Positions 41,701-51,050 of a stretch of 64,000 nucleotides of DNA are shown piece after piece (within the stretch, counting starts at the first letter, position 1; each line of letters starts with the position of its first letter). Under the pieces are notes generated by a model that saw nothing but the letters and a program-made list of their open reading frames with translations, had not been told where the DNA came from and did no database searches. The position numbers were made by a program, and so were the translations under genes. Source of the stretch: Naumovozyma dairenensis CBS 421 (taxonomy: Eukaryota; Ascomycota; Saccharomycetes; Saccharomycetales; Saccharomycetaceae); the NCBI RefSeq assembly GCF_000227115.2, contig NC_016481.1:1472207-1536206 (forward strand), written 5' to 3'.

Positions 41701-42019
41701 GAGGCGGTGTTTGGTACCGTTGATGATGATGGTTTGGTTTCAAATCCGAATCTGGGTTATCATTCATGTTAGCATTGGAGGACATAACAGAGGCTCTCGG
41801 GCTTTTCAATTGAGGATTTATATTTCCCTGGTGTATAAGGGGATCCGTTGTTGCAGCTGTCGATGGGATAGAATCATCATTTCCATTCGTGTTGGGAGTG
41901 TTTGAATTAGAAGGTTCTAGAGTACCACTTTGGTTCTGTTTCACCGTGCCCCCAGTCCCGTTGGGAAAGCCATCTCCCTTTAGCATTTTTGACGTTGAAG
42001 TATCGAGTTCAGTTGACAT
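38777..42019 (-). CDS. RGR1: Mediator tail/scaffold subunit Med14 (Rgr1)
   Basis: 1080 residues from the ATG at 42017-42019 (MSTELDTSTSKMLKGDGF); S. cerevisiae Rgr1 is 1082. An in-frame upstream start at 42112 would add 31 residues unlike the family. A disordered 110-residue N terminus leads into the Med14 domain (VPMSLIVRNITIFTIKEISQ), then long mixed alpha/beta sequence. Med14 is the backbone that joins head, middle and tail modules of Mediator. Order MEF1-RGR1-LAM6 matches YLR069C-YLR071C-YLR072W. Repeated Asn/Ser-rich insertions separate conserved blocks, as is common in this clade. Confidence 0.93.
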   Translation of the reverse strand: MSTELDTSTSKMLKGDGFPNGTGGTVKQNQSGTLEPSNSNTPNTNGNDDSIPSTAATTDPLIHQGNINPQLKSPRASVMSSNANMNDNPDSDLKPNHHHQRYQTPPPIPHVEINQVPMSLIVRNITIFTIKEISQFMKTNLHTDPSSPSSSSSIKKMNFLKLIIFLRNQFLKLYVLIKWTRTIKNNNFNNMIDLLNWFRTTNMLVNNCIWSLKGNLTSMANAKLPNVDLVSALEVLSLGRTNLPTHDFKLSGESNNTFLKIPNDLILKKLKDLNLLVSIKISLMDIPKQFDNDYFIANGRIYLKVENEFQIQLSTIDRHSPLFFVDLNLLLTNFELTVPNKQRLEKLINEILLKNPKPLFALYQFLHKYVITLQLYSINLELSRLENFGKFSGGNLIHSYDSKKCLISIRYWLQNKMKNMGKIIIGVDKKTDNLILKWDNNNAKESKGMSTTYTNISTNLESILDEIMYNHCQLIKSDLLARDIFLEDDENNDVLLFQIPTTCLSMSSIQLKIDLISGVFFFKNPTPFLSNYIQQMNRASSIEELIKVLHRLKLDKIKNILHNMFEKTGWICSKTIKLDRPIKTKLNTTSESQILQHDMFICLPSWPVNWYLIITILSSKSSCVIEKRIGKILSIKGKWELTYLDDTNIATSKLETITYQKVLSLQNTILHRIVNHMLIDSLNQLKIRNKICSGESISSALPSYITKNKLSLSSLSSPSQDKILGDNLRQNNQESNDYTSIITLELESFLEGSKALNGILASSMFLRIDYARSEIRLYAKFKRNTMLIQCQCDDLSIHFVPHDSLAFFLSEKFTNLSLIIHHLTTFRQKLLQLVILTDVVERLHKNFSSNYFKIIELKANEISFKYLKDSSDDQDCTISIITKDQTVQNLTVKLAPSNPQHIIQPFIDASHLDYHFIFSYLQFTSSLFSTFKNILNERDANGNRPVRFTTVNLGLHNLNEYQLVYCNREAGTKITIIIELKNVIHNGRRNLQFYIHFSDDEHITTKSKAYPMMHQVRNQIFMLDTKSIQNGLNNANKLKTDCKYPNAIKLIHGISCDSTDIEPILSEIHDILKIDSNTAK

Positions 42020-42896
42020 AAGGTAAATGTATGTCTCTGTTGTGATTTGGAAGTCAATGGTTCGATATTTTGTTTCCTTCCAATTCCAAAAAAATGGCCA
42101 GCGACAGTACAAGAAGAAGGTGATAGCAGCGTATCTGGTCCTTAAATACGGGTGGAGTATTTATTTATTTTGCAACGGGCCCTTGGACAGCAGAGCAGTT
42201 GAATCTATTGCTATCTTTTATTATATAAAATCGTTTGTACTACTACTGCTCAAATGCTTGACTAGTACCCACCTAATACATAACTGTTTAGACTAGCTTC
42301 ACCTGTTCTGTTCTTCTTCTTGCTCTTGTTCCGTTTTCAGTTGGAATTTTTTTGAAAATATCCATTAGGGCTTACCTAAGTAGGTTTGGGAAAAAAAGCC
42401 CTGATTGAGGTGAGATTATTGTCAGGGCTTGATATTTTTGAAATGGCCAATGGTTCGTGAAATGGAATTAAGGCTGCGGTTCGAAACTCTGTCGAGTTAT
42501 CAAAAAATATGACTTTCGTTTAAAGGTGTATTAACTTCTCTCTCTGTATACCGTTTAAGTTAAGTACAATGCAATGACTATGCACTCCCATCAGTTGATA
42601 CATTTCACTCATGAGTATTGTCTCATTGACACACTGACCGAGGGATTATTCTGAGATACAGCAATAGGAACTGTCCTTATATTCGAACCCAACAATCTTA
42701 CTCGAGGATTGTGTTTTCGTTACACTACCCTTTTTTCTTCCATTTATACGTACATTGAATAAGGGAAAGCTACACACCCGGAAGACCCCAAACAGAGATC
42801 TTCAAGCTTCTAATGGGAAATCACTTTGGCAGTAGCTCAATCAATTAAATAAATATAGCAATTATTTGAAGTAGCAAATATCTCTTATCAGTTATT
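42020..42896. other. RGR1-LAM6 divergent intergenic region
   Basis: 877 bp. A patch with TTAGGGCT (42365-42372), AGCCCT (42397-42402) and AGGGCT (42424-42429) repeats the motif seen before PER33. GGTTCGAAAC near 42479 looks like a tRNA B box but has no A box at a suitable distance, so I call no tRNA. Confidence 0.5.
42365..42429. promoter_or_regulatory. AGGGCT/Tbf1-type motif trio
   Basis: TTAGGGCT is an exact ARCCCTAA (AGCCCTAA) site on the opposite strand; AGCCCT and AGGGCT follow at 25-30 bp spacing. Candidate Tbf1 sites by sequence only. Confidence 0.45.
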
Positions 42897-45230
42897 ATGC
42901 CATTTCGAAACGATCGGAGGTATATGGTGGCTGACTCAAAGGTATGTAAGAGTCCTGTAGTTGACGTCCTTGAAAACCAAAATACAGACCAATACTATGT
43001 CAGAGACAATCGTTATAGGACTGAACATAAATGTATGAACTTATCACTGTCTTCATGCTCATCGTCTCCAACGTCACATAACGGGAATAATAATGGTATT
43101 TTCATTACAACAGACTCTCCATCAAACGACATGACTTTATCGTTAAGTCTTAAATCTTCTCCTGCAAACCCTCATACCTCTGATATAAATTCTATTTCAA
43201 ATTCATATAATATCAGTGGCTTTAACAATAAAAATGCCCTGGAATCTGTCAACGATTTAATCTCTTTATCGATACAAACTAATACTATTGTGTCCACGAA
43301 GGGTTCAGGAGAAAATGAAAACAACATAAAATCAAGAAATCAATCCATTTCTGAGTCTATGACATCATCATCCTCTTTCTTGGATAACGTATTCAATGCC
43401 TTCCAATTGAAACCTAAACAGCAACAGCAACAACGGCTTTCAAAAATCAATACCTCTTCTGACGTTTCATTAAGTTCCCCAATACATACCATATCATCCA
43501 AAAAGCACTTAACTCCTATGCCAAACTACTATATGGCGTCATCGGGGAGGAATCAAAAATTCCATAAATTATTTAATATTAATCATTCAAAAAATGACAA
43601 TTTAATTGATGATTTTAATTGTACCCTCGTTGATGATTCAATTCCAGGTAAATTATACGTTTCCGAAAGCTACATACGGTTTTATCCTACAAATATGACA
43701 TCAGCTAATAATAATACCGATAAGAATAATAACAATAATGTAAATATTATTATTGAATATCATTTCAAGGATATTAAAAACATTGAAAAAACAGAAGAAG
43801 AAGGTATAGCCATTCACATTACGACTGAAGATGGTAATGACAAAGAATTATTGTTTTGTAATTTTGTTTCATTATATCCCATACTCGTATTATTATTAAA
43901 TTTATGGTCACAAATAAACAAGTTAAATGACGACATTCAAAAAATTGCTTCAAATAAATTAATTAGAATGAACGAATTGGATCATATCATACCTTCACCT
44001 GATTACATGATGATGATCCGTCCACTTTCAAGAAATGGTATTATGAAGAATAAACAATATATGACGAATGAACCAATTTCATTCATCGAAGAGGCAATAA
44101 ATTCAATAGACGGAGATGAGCAACGACTGGATGGGAATCTTGTTGATGACAATGAGGAAGGTTCTAATTCAAGCCAAAGTATAGGATCATTTGATAGTAG
44201 TATAAGAACTAATTCTGAGATTATATCAACGAAGAAACCGATTTTCAAATTTAAGGAACAAACAATGAAAAGTTGTAATTTCAAATATAATGGACCATAT
44301 TATCATCATGAAACTGAATTTCCCTATCATCCTGAAGATCATAATGAATATATACTTACTGAATTAATATTGAATGGTTCACCAGGTTTAATTTTTGAAA
44401 TTCTTTTTAGTGAACATAATCCTGAATTTTTACTAGAATTTCTTGAAAGTCAAGATTCACATAATATTAGTGACATTAATGAATTTCATAACTCCAATAC
44501 AACTAATTATCCATTTAGAAATTATTCTTATATTAAGAATTTAAAATTTTCTGTTGGACCTAAATCAACAAATTGTAATGTGGAGGAAACTTTAATTTAT
44601 TATGACTTATATGATTATATTAATATTGTTAACACAACAAAGACACCAAATGTTCCGAGTGGGGGAAGTTTTTCAACGAAGACAAGATATATGCTTAGAT
44701 GGAATGATGAAACTCATTGTTTCTTAAAGATTTCATATTGGGTGGAATGGTCTGGTTCAAGTTGGATCAAATCATTAGTTGAATCAAGTTGTAAAACTGG
44801 GTTAATATCATCCACGAAAGATTTGGTTAATCAATTACAACGATACTTGGATAAATATGTGGAAGAAAGTAATGATGAATCAAGTATGGTTAATAATAAT
44901 GAGTTATTGAACAAAATGATTACTGAAGAGCACACAATAGTCAATGAAAATATCATCATCGAGAATAACAATACAAGACCAAAAGAAATAAAAGCAGACA
45001 ACGTTGTTAGAGAAGAGAAGATCGGTAATATGCCAGAAATGGTTTCAATAAAAATGTCCAAGAAATTACTGATATTGGTAATGATATTAGTTATATTCTT
45101 GATATGTTTAAATATTTATTATATTTTCTCATTGAAGAGATCTATGAATAGAATTGAAGCATTGCTTTCACGTACGCCAACAACAACGAATCGATTGAGC
45201 GATTTTCCAGCAAAGTTTTTTCACAATTAA
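42897..45230 (+). CDS. LAM6: LAM/Ltc-type sterol transfer protein (GRAM + VASt + TM)
   Basis: 777 residues (S. cerevisiae Lam6 693, Lam5 674). The first 200 residues are Ser/Asn-rich. A GRAM domain spans about 220-330 (FNCTLVDDSIPGKLYVSESY, then IRFYP, with a Asn-rich insertion). The VASt StART-like domain covers about 460-665 (YHPEDHNEYILTELILNGSP; TRYMLRWNDETHCFLKISYW). A C-terminal membrane anchor follows (LLILVMILVIFLICLNIYYI). These ER proteins move sterol at contact sites with mitochondria and vacuole. LAM6 and LAM5 are WGD twins; position after RGR1 favours the YLR072W side, but I cannot separate them firmly. Confidence 0.9.
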   Translation: MPFRNDRRYMVADSKVCKSPVVDVLENQNTDQYYVRDNRYRTEHKCMNLSLSSCSSSPTSHNGNNNGIFITTDSPSNDMTLSLSLKSSPANPHTSDINSISNSYNISGFNNKNALESVNDLISLSIQTNTIVSTKGSGENENNIKSRNQSISESMTSSSSFLDNVFNAFQLKPKQQQQQRLSKINTSSDVSLSSPIHTISSKKHLTPMPNYYMASSGRNQKFHKLFNINHSKNDNLIDDFNCTLVDDSIPGKLYVSESYIRFYPTNMTSANNNTDKNNNNNVNIIIEYHFKDIKNIEKTEEEGIAIHITTEDGNDKELLFCNFVSLYPILVLLLNLWSQINKLNDDIQKIASNKLIRMNELDHIIPSPDYMMMIRPLSRNGIMKNKQYMTNEPISFIEEAINSIDGDEQRLDGNLVDDNEEGSNSSQSIGSFDSSIRTNSEIISTKKPIFKFKEQTMKSCNFKYNGPYYHHETEFPYHPEDHNEYILTELILNGSPGLIFEILFSEHNPEFLLEFLESQDSHNISDINEFHNSNTTNYPFRNYSYIKNLKFSVGPKSTNCNVEETLIYYDLYDYINIVNTTKTPNVPSGGSFSTKTRYMLRWNDETHCFLKISYWVEWSGSSWIKSLVESSCKTGLISSTKDLVNQLQRYLDKYVEESNDESSMVNNNELLNKMITEEHTIVNENIIIENNNTRPKEIKADNVVREEKIGNMPEMVSIKMSKKLLILVMILVIFLICLNIYYIFSLKRSMNRIEALLSRTPTTTNRLSDFPAKFFHN

Positions 45231-45670
45231 AAGTACCATAACATCTTACTACGAACCAGAGGGAAATACAAAAACGGGAAATACGATTTGATATCCATCC
45301 TGCCAAGTTCCAGTTTTTTTGCTTTATATTGAATGATGCATTTACGATAAAACAAACGATAAATATATTACCATACACTATATAGACACGACCAATATAT
45401 GCAAGCTATAGAGTATATAAAAAAAATCACTTAATAATAATGACAAATTTTATGACAATCTGGTAATGATCGTACTTTTTCTTCTTCTTTATTGTAGTTT
45501 TAACACCTTCTCTTTGACTTTAACACACACAAAATATGCTTAAACTATATAAAGCTCTTTCGCGGTTTTGAAAGTAACCTTCTTTTAAAGAAAAAAGGAT
45601 ACACTGACGGTGTGATAAACTCAAGAATATTAACAACTGAAGAAGTGTAATTAAAAAAAATAAACAAGTA
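45231..45670. other. LAM6-OTU1 intergenic region, no gene seen
   Basis: 440 bp of AT-rich flank ending in a poly-A tract just before the OTU1 ATG. RFU1 of the S. cerevisiae order is absent. Confidence 0.5.
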
Positions 45671-46660
45671 ATGAGATTGAAAATCAGTGGTATACCAGGC
45701 AATCCTGATAAAGTTATTACAATAGAGAATGGATCTAATTTATCACAATTAATTGGAGTTATTAAAGAGTCTGTTAATGGCAATTCTGCTGAATTCGAAT
45801 CCGGATTAAATGGAATTAGAATTGGATATCCGCCTCAAAGAATAGATATCAATGATGATAATCTTAATAAACCTGTTGAAGAGCTTGGTTTAAAATCAGG
45901 TGAGAGAGTTACTTTAATCATTGAAGGAGGTGCTGTCCGTAATAATGATTCTCAAGCATCAAATGTTAGTAATAATAATAAAAATGCGCAATTACAATCA
46001 TCAAGAAAATTAAAAGATACACAAATGTATATTGATACTTACGATCGTGGACGTAAAATTTTACAAGTTCATAAGGTTCCTGATGATAATTCATGTCTTT
46101 TCCATTCTATATCTTATTGTATGTATAATGATATTTCATTATCTGATGAATTAAGACAATTGTGTTCACGTGTCATTACACAGGATAAGACGACGTATAA
46201 TGATGCCATATTGGGTAGACCAAATAGAGAATATTGTGATTGGATCTTAAGGAAGGATTCATGGGGAGGTGGTATTGAATTAGCCATATTATCTAAGGAA
46301 TTAGATATGGGAATTTATGTTTTAGATATGGATGCCATTAAATTTGAAAAATTTAATGATGAACAATATGATAAATTTTTCATAATATTATTTAATGGGG
46401 TTCATTATGATTCTATTGAATTAATTGATGAAATGACCAAAGAGAAATTAACTATATTTGATAAAAGAGATGAATTAGGGGATCTTGTATTAAAGAATAT
46501 TTTAAAAATTGCCCAGCGATTGAAAAGTAAAGGGTATGCATTTAATACTCAAAAAGCTAAAATAATTTGTAATATTTGTAAGATGAAATTTGTTGGAGAA
46601 AGAGATATTGGAAGACATGCAGAATCTACAGGGCATACTGATTTTGGACAAAGTACATGA
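45671..46660 (+). CDS. OTU1: OTU-domain deubiquitinase, Cdc48 cofactor
   Basis: 329 residues (S. cerevisiae YFL044C 301). A ubiquitin-like UBX-L domain (1-87) is the Cdc48/p97-binding part. An Asn-rich linker follows. The OTU catalytic core begins with PDDNSCLFHSI, where C142 is the nucleophile and D139 lies in the oxyanion-forming loop; the catalytic His is H245 in NGVHYDSIE. A C-terminal C2H2 zinc finger (CNICKMKFVGERDIGRHAES) is present. The enzyme trims polyubiquitin chains on Cdc48-bound substrates. A chromosome VI gene lodged among YLR genes. Confidence 0.95.
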   Translation: MRLKISGIPGNPDKVITIENGSNLSQLIGVIKESVNGNSAEFESGLNGIRIGYPPQRIDINDDNLNKPVEELGLKSGERVTLIIEGGAVRNNDSQASNVSNNNKNAQLQSSRKLKDTQMYIDTYDRGRKILQVHKVPDDNSCLFHSISYCMYNDISLSDELRQLCSRVITQDKTTYNDAILGRPNREYCDWILRKDSWGGGIELAILSKELDMGIYVLDMDAIKFEKFNDEQYDKFFIILFNGVHYDSIELIDEMTKEKLTIFDKRDELGDLVLKNILKIAQRLKSKGYAFNTQKAKIICNICKMKFVGERDIGRHAESTGHTDFGQST

Positions 46661-46879
46661 TATTGTTTATTGCCGCTATATATATCCTATGATGTATTTA
46701 TTATGATGTAAGTGATCATTGAATGTGCCAAAAGAAAAGAATTTACAATATTAAGGATATAATCTGTTTCAGTATGGAAAAAATATAATGTCAAATATAT
46801 AGTTATATGATGTTGTGTAGTATACAGAAGGGAATTTGGAATAAAAATATGTATAGATAAAGATACTTAATGGAACTAA

Positions 46880-47389
46880 CTATTCCATAAGAACTTCACC
46901 TTCTTGGAGAGATTCAGCTTGAGTTCCATTAGATGATGATGTTTCGTCTGTGTTTTGTGCCCATGGTAAAGTTGGTTCTGTTGTTTTCACATTAGCCAAA
47001 GTTTCATCCAAATGTTCTTTTAGTAGAGTTTCATTTTCAGTTTTTTCCACACCTGATTTACTATTAATTTCTTGAACTCTATTCAAAAATTTATTTAGAT
47101 TGTAGCCAGCCGCCGCGTCAGCCACTTCTTGAGTATATGGGACACCTTTCAATTCTTTCACTCTTCTCTTATGAACTTTTGTCTTTAAATGAGTTTTCAA
47201 TGCGATGGCAGTTTCGAAATATTTGGCACAATGTATACAATAATGTTGCCCCAATCCAGGCTTTGTTTCATCTAATTGTTGATTCAAGAGAGTTTGTATG
47301 GTTGATTTGGAAGTCAATTCATTGAAGATCAAATCCAGATCCTTGGTTCTTCTCTTAGTCTTGTATCTTTTGACAGAATATCTACCCAT
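46880..47389 (-). CDS. BUD20: 60S export/biogenesis factor Bud20
   Basis: 169 residues (S. cerevisiae 166). The basic N terminus MGRYSVKRYKTKRRTKDLD is a family hallmark and nuclear localisation signal. A C2H2 zinc finger is formed by C51, C54, H67 and H73 (HYCIHCAKYFETAIALKTHL). The C terminus is acidic. Bud20 is a shuttling factor released from pre-60S particles in the cytoplasm. It shares its promoter region with divergent RPL10, which carries RiBi motifs (PAC repeats, RRPE) near BUD20 and a Rap1 site near the middle. Confidence 0.95.
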   Translation of the reverse strand: MGRYSVKRYKTKRRTKDLDLIFNELTSKSTIQTLLNQQLDETKPGLGQHYCIHCAKYFETAIALKTHLKTKVHKRRVKELKGVPYTQEVADAAAGYNLNKFLNRVQEINSKSGVEKTENETLLKEHLDETLANVKTTEPTLPWAQNTDETSSSNGTQAESLQEGEVLME

Positions 47390-47997
47390 TTCTTTCCCTC
47401 TGTAATGTCTTGGTTATGTTATTTGCTTCCACTTACAACTTGATTAAGTATATGTATATTTAATGGAATGTAATGACATAAGGTGATGTACTATGATATC
47501 ATATCATATGAGATGAGATGAGATGAGATTAGTATTACTGTCAGAAAATTTTTCAAATTTCAAATTTCAATTTTTTCCATTTGTTTCAATTCTAAGACTG
47601 ACATCCGTACATCCTCTTCCCATACCTGTGGGGATTGGGTTGTTGTTTTCGAAAAATTCTCAGGGAAAATAAAATAAAAAGCCCAGTTCTTAATTTGTCA
47701 GATTTGTGACGCGCTTCCCGGTACCGCGGTCCCCGCTTCCGTGGTGGTCTTCTTTCTTAGTAATATTCCTGTCAGACCCGGCGGGTATAACCCGGAGGTG
47801 GGGAGGTGGTGTGTGAAAATCTTTGTAAGCGACTTTCAGCCAAAGAATAATAATAATAGCAAAGCGTGGAAGTATAAAACTGATGCAATATTTGACAGTT
47901 CATTCCTATATCTTGTGTGTAACTATTTGAGTATTTGAATTTTTGTTTGTGGTTACTACTTTCAACCTACCATCAACTAACTAATACTCTATTCAAA
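47390..47997. promoter_or_regulatory. BUD20-RPL10 bidirectional promoter
   Basis: 608 bp. From BUD20 outward: tandem GATGAG units at 47510-47530 (PAC-like), an exact RRPE core AAAATTTTTCA at 47545-47555, and a Rap1 RPG box ACATCCGTACATC at 47601-47613. Then comes a GC-rich patch with CGGGTATAACCCG (about 47778-47791), and a TATA-like TATAAAA before RPL10. Confidence 0.65.
47601..47613 (+). promoter_or_regulatory. Rap1 site (RPG box)
   Basis: ACATCCGTACATC matches the ribosomal-protein-gene Rap1 consensus; it lies about 390 bp upstream of RPL10. Confidence 0.75.
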
Positions 47998-48660
47998 ATG
48001 GCTAGAAGACCAGCTAGATGTTACAGATACCAAAAGAACAAGCCTTACCCAAAGTCTAGATACAACAGAGCTGTCCCAGACTCTAAGATCAGAATCTACG
48101 ATTTAGGTAAGAAGAAGGCTACTGTTGATGAATTCCCATTATGTGTCCATTTAGTCTCCAACGAATTGGAACAATTATCCTCTGAAGCTTTGGAAGCTGC
48201 TCGTATTACCGCTAACAAATACATCACCAAGGTTACCGGTAGAGAATCTTTCCATTTAAGAGTTAGAGTTCATCCATTCCACGTTTTAAGAATTAATAAG
48301 ATGTTGTCTTGTGCTGGTGCGGATAGATTACAACAAGGTATGAGAGGTGCTTGGGGTAAACCTCACGGTTTAGCCGCTCGTGTTGACATTGGTCAAATTA
48401 TCTTCTCTGTTAGAACCAAAGATAACAACAAGGACGTTGTCATTGAAGGTTTAAGAAGAGCTAGATACAAGTTCCCAGGTCAACAAAAGATTATCTTGTC
48501 TAAGAAATGGGGTTTCACCAACTTAGACAGAGCTGAATATATTAAGAGAAGAGATGCTGGTGAAGTTAAGGATGACGGTTCTTTCGTTAAGTTCTTGTCT
48601 AAGAAGGGTTCTCTAGAAGATAACTTCAAGGAATTCCCAGAATACTTCACTAAGGCTTAA
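47998..48660 (+). CDS. RPL10: 60S ribosomal protein uL16
   Basis: 220 residues (S. cerevisiae 221) from the ATG at 47998, [20 protein letters not shown]. An upstream in-frame ATG at 47935 lies in the leader. The uL16 core contains [20 protein letters not shown] and the P-site loop [19 protein letters not shown]. uL16 is loaded last onto the 60S subunit by Sqt1 and is needed for subunit joining. Strong codon bias (AAG, GGT, AGA, TTG/TTA) marks very high expression. Intronless, as in S. cerevisiae. Confidence 0.98.
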   Translation: MARRPARCYRYQKNKPYPKSRYNRAVPDSKIRIYDLGKKKATVDEFPLCVHLVSNELEQLSSEALEAARITANKYITKVTGRESFHLRVRVHPFHVLRINKMLSCAGADRLQQGMRGAWGKPHGLAARVDIGQIIFSVRTKDNNKDVVIEGLRRARYKFPGQQKIILSKKWGFTNLDRAEYIKRRDAGEVKDDGSFVKFLSKKGSLEDNFKEFPEYFTKA

Positions 48661-48935
48661 TTTAATTTCTTTAAAAAGCTAAATGTTTTTTAAAATTTTA
48701 TTATATATAATAATATGATAACCTTTTTAAATTCTTTTTATATAATTTAAATTAATTAATCTTATTCTTTTTTCAACATCTATTGTACAATACTTCATTT
48801 TATATATTGGACTATACTTTTAGAAAACGCTGTATATAGACGTGCAATGCGTAAAGATTTATTGTTACAAGATTTTTGTTTATTAAGGGACGAAACAACA
48901 AGAGACAACGATTATTATAATATGTCCCAGACAAC

Positions 48936-50888
48936 ATGATCTTTAACTCAAATATCATAACGAGATCATCATCATTGCAATTAAATAGAATGAGTCCCGC
49001 TAGGATATCATTAATAAGAAATGCTTTATTAAGACGATATCATCCCCTTATTCGTCTAACAAGTGCAAGTATAAGACCATCAACACTAAGACCCTTTTAT
49101 TCGACTTCATCCTTCCAACTAAACAATGCGAATGACCCAATATCCTCATCATCAAATAATGAGAACAACACAAACGAGAATAGTTCAAGGAAGCAACAAA
49201 CATTTGAATGGTCTGAATTAGATAACAAAGATGAAAAATTTCGTTTAGAAAAGATGGAAAAATTAGCTAAATTGAATGTAATGTTAAAGGGTATTATCTT
49301 CGTTATTTCTATTGGTATTGGATTAAATTTATATTTAAAATGGCCACAAGTAATCAACTGGTGGATGAAATTCACTGGAAAAACTCCTATACCTACAAAA
49401 AATCATGATGTTGAATCACACAACGTTAAAAAGCATACAAAGATTCCATTAATACCTAATGATGAATTAGGTATTAATACGCCTGGATTATATTATTGGG
49501 GAGGTTCCAAAAAAAAATTGAAATTTCCAAGACGTTATAAACAATTTGATAATATGAAATTTAAAGATATTTGCTTGTTAAATGATAATATTAATTTTGC
49601 TCTAGATTCAAATGGTGATTTAATTGAATGGAATATAAATGGTGGCTTCAATAAGATCTTGAAGGGGCAGAAATTGAAAAAAATAAAGGAATCAAATGGT
49701 TGTTTATATGGAATGAATGAAAATAATGAAATTTTAATAATACCTTACCAAGAAAAAAAGACCGGGCTAGATCAATTTATTAATAAGAAACACCAGTTTT
49801 TTCTTCTTCCATGGATAACCAAAGATCAATACAATTTGAAATTAAAAACAGATGATCTATTTAATAAGAAATTAAATGAAAATAAAATAATTGATTTTGA
49901 TACAGGCGATAATCATTTAATTTTGTTATCAAATGCTGGTAAAATTTATACATGTGCTACAGGTTATAATGAAACGTCATCAGAACTACAAAATAATACT
50001 TCTTTAATATCGAAGGGTCAATTTGGTGTACCATTTTTATCTAAATTTGATAATTATCCAATTGGAAATAAATTATATGAAGTAAAATTTTTACCCATAG
50101 GGAATGATAATTTAGTAGCCAATCCTATGTCGAATAATCATGAGAATGATAATGATGTTTTTGTCAAGAAAATTGCTAGTGGTGGGAATCATAATTTAGT
50201 ATTGGATTCATATAATAGATTATATTCATTTGGTTGGAATCGATTTGGACAAGTTGGATTCCCAATAAATTATCAAAATGAAGAAATATCTTACCCCAAG
50301 GAAATTTCTAAATCAAGATTTGGTCAACTTATTGATAATAAATTATTTAATTTCACCATTTTAGATATACATTGTAACAATGAGACTTCATTTGTAACTG
50401 TTGGTTTGAAAGAGAAGATAAAAATGATGCCAAGTAAATGGCAAAATACTGAAGAATATAATAAAATGGAATATTTCTCATTGGGGAATGGGATGTATGG
50501 TGAATTAGGTAACGGTAATACAAATAATTGTCAATGGGAACCAACAAAAATCAAATTTATGAGAACGGACTTATCAATGATTAATGATTGGTATTGTAAT
50601 AGTAAAAGTCATCATGTATTAGTTGGATTACCAACTGATATAAATTCTAATGACAGTGAAATATTAAGTTGGGGATTAAATGATAATGGCCAATTAGGTA
50701 ATGGGAAGGAGAAAGTGAAATATTTGAAACCCAGAAATATTCCAAAGATTTTACAAAATGGTGATAATGGGACTAATCCAGAGGAAATATTGGCAAGTAA
50801 ATTGTTTTTAAAGGATAATAATAATGATGCAACAAAGAAAGTCATTGCTGTAGGTCCGACATCAACATGTTTATACTGGAAATCGTGA
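48936..50888 (+). CDS. FMP25: Mitochondrial RCC1-repeat protein Fmp25
   Basis: 650 residues (S. cerevisiae YLR077W 583). The N terminus (1-60) is Ser/Arg/Leu rich with almost no acid, a mitochondrial presequence. One transmembrane segment lies at about 115-133 (NVMLKGIIFVISIGIGLNLY). The remainder is an RCC1-like beta propeller with degenerate repeats: GLYYWGGSKK, NRLYSFGWNRFGQVGFP, FSLGNGMYGELGNGN, ILSWGLNDNGQLGNGK. S. cerevisiae Fmp25 is an inner-membrane protein needed for assembly of the cytochrome bc1 complex. A second Met at residue 19 is an alternative start. Confidence 0.92.
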   Translation: MIFNSNIITRSSSLQLNRMSPARISLIRNALLRRYHPLIRLTSASIRPSTLRPFYSTSSFQLNNANDPISSSSNNENNTNENSSRKQQTFEWSELDNKDEKFRLEKMEKLAKLNVMLKGIIFVISIGIGLNLYLKWPQVINWWMKFTGKTPIPTKNHDVESHNVKKHTKIPLIPNDELGINTPGLYYWGGSKKKLKFPRRYKQFDNMKFKDICLLNDNINFALDSNGDLIEWNINGGFNKILKGQKLKKIKESNGCLYGMNENNEILIIPYQEKKTGLDQFINKKHQFFLLPWITKDQYNLKLKTDDLFNKKLNENKIIDFDTGDNHLILLSNAGKIYTCATGYNETSSELQNNTSLISKGQFGVPFLSKFDNYPIGNKLYEVKFLPIGNDNLVANPMSNNHENDNDVFVKKIASGGNHNLVLDSYNRLYSFGWNRFGQVGFPINYQNEEISYPKEISKSRFGQLIDNKLFNFTILDIHCNNETSFVTVGLKEKIKMMPSKWQNTEEYNKMEYFSLGNGMYGELGNGNTNNCQWEPTKIKFMRTDLSMINDWYCNSKSHHVLVGLPTDINSNDSEILSWGLNDNGQLGNGKEKVKYLKPRNIPKILQNGDNGTNPEEILASKLFLKDNNNDATKKVIAVGPTSTCLYWKS

Positions 50889-51050
50889 AAATGATTTCAT
50901 AGCAAAGCGTTTTTTCTTTTGTTTCCAGTATATAATTTTATTGAGGTTAGTTTTTTTTTATAATGTTACATGTTTATATTCTATTTAAGAGGTTTCTTTT
51001 TTTTTTGGTTATATATCTATTGCTATAGTTATAGTTTTTCATTCGTCTTG

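Noticed and set aside
42470..42490. tRNA B-box-like GGTTCGAAAC before LAM6
   Set aside because: No A box 30-60 bp upstream, no acceptor-stem pairing and no T-run terminator at the right distance.
42675..42690. Inverse B-box-like TTCGAACCC
   Set aside because: Reads GGGTTCGAATATAA on the minus strand, which lacks the closing CC and any cloverleaf.
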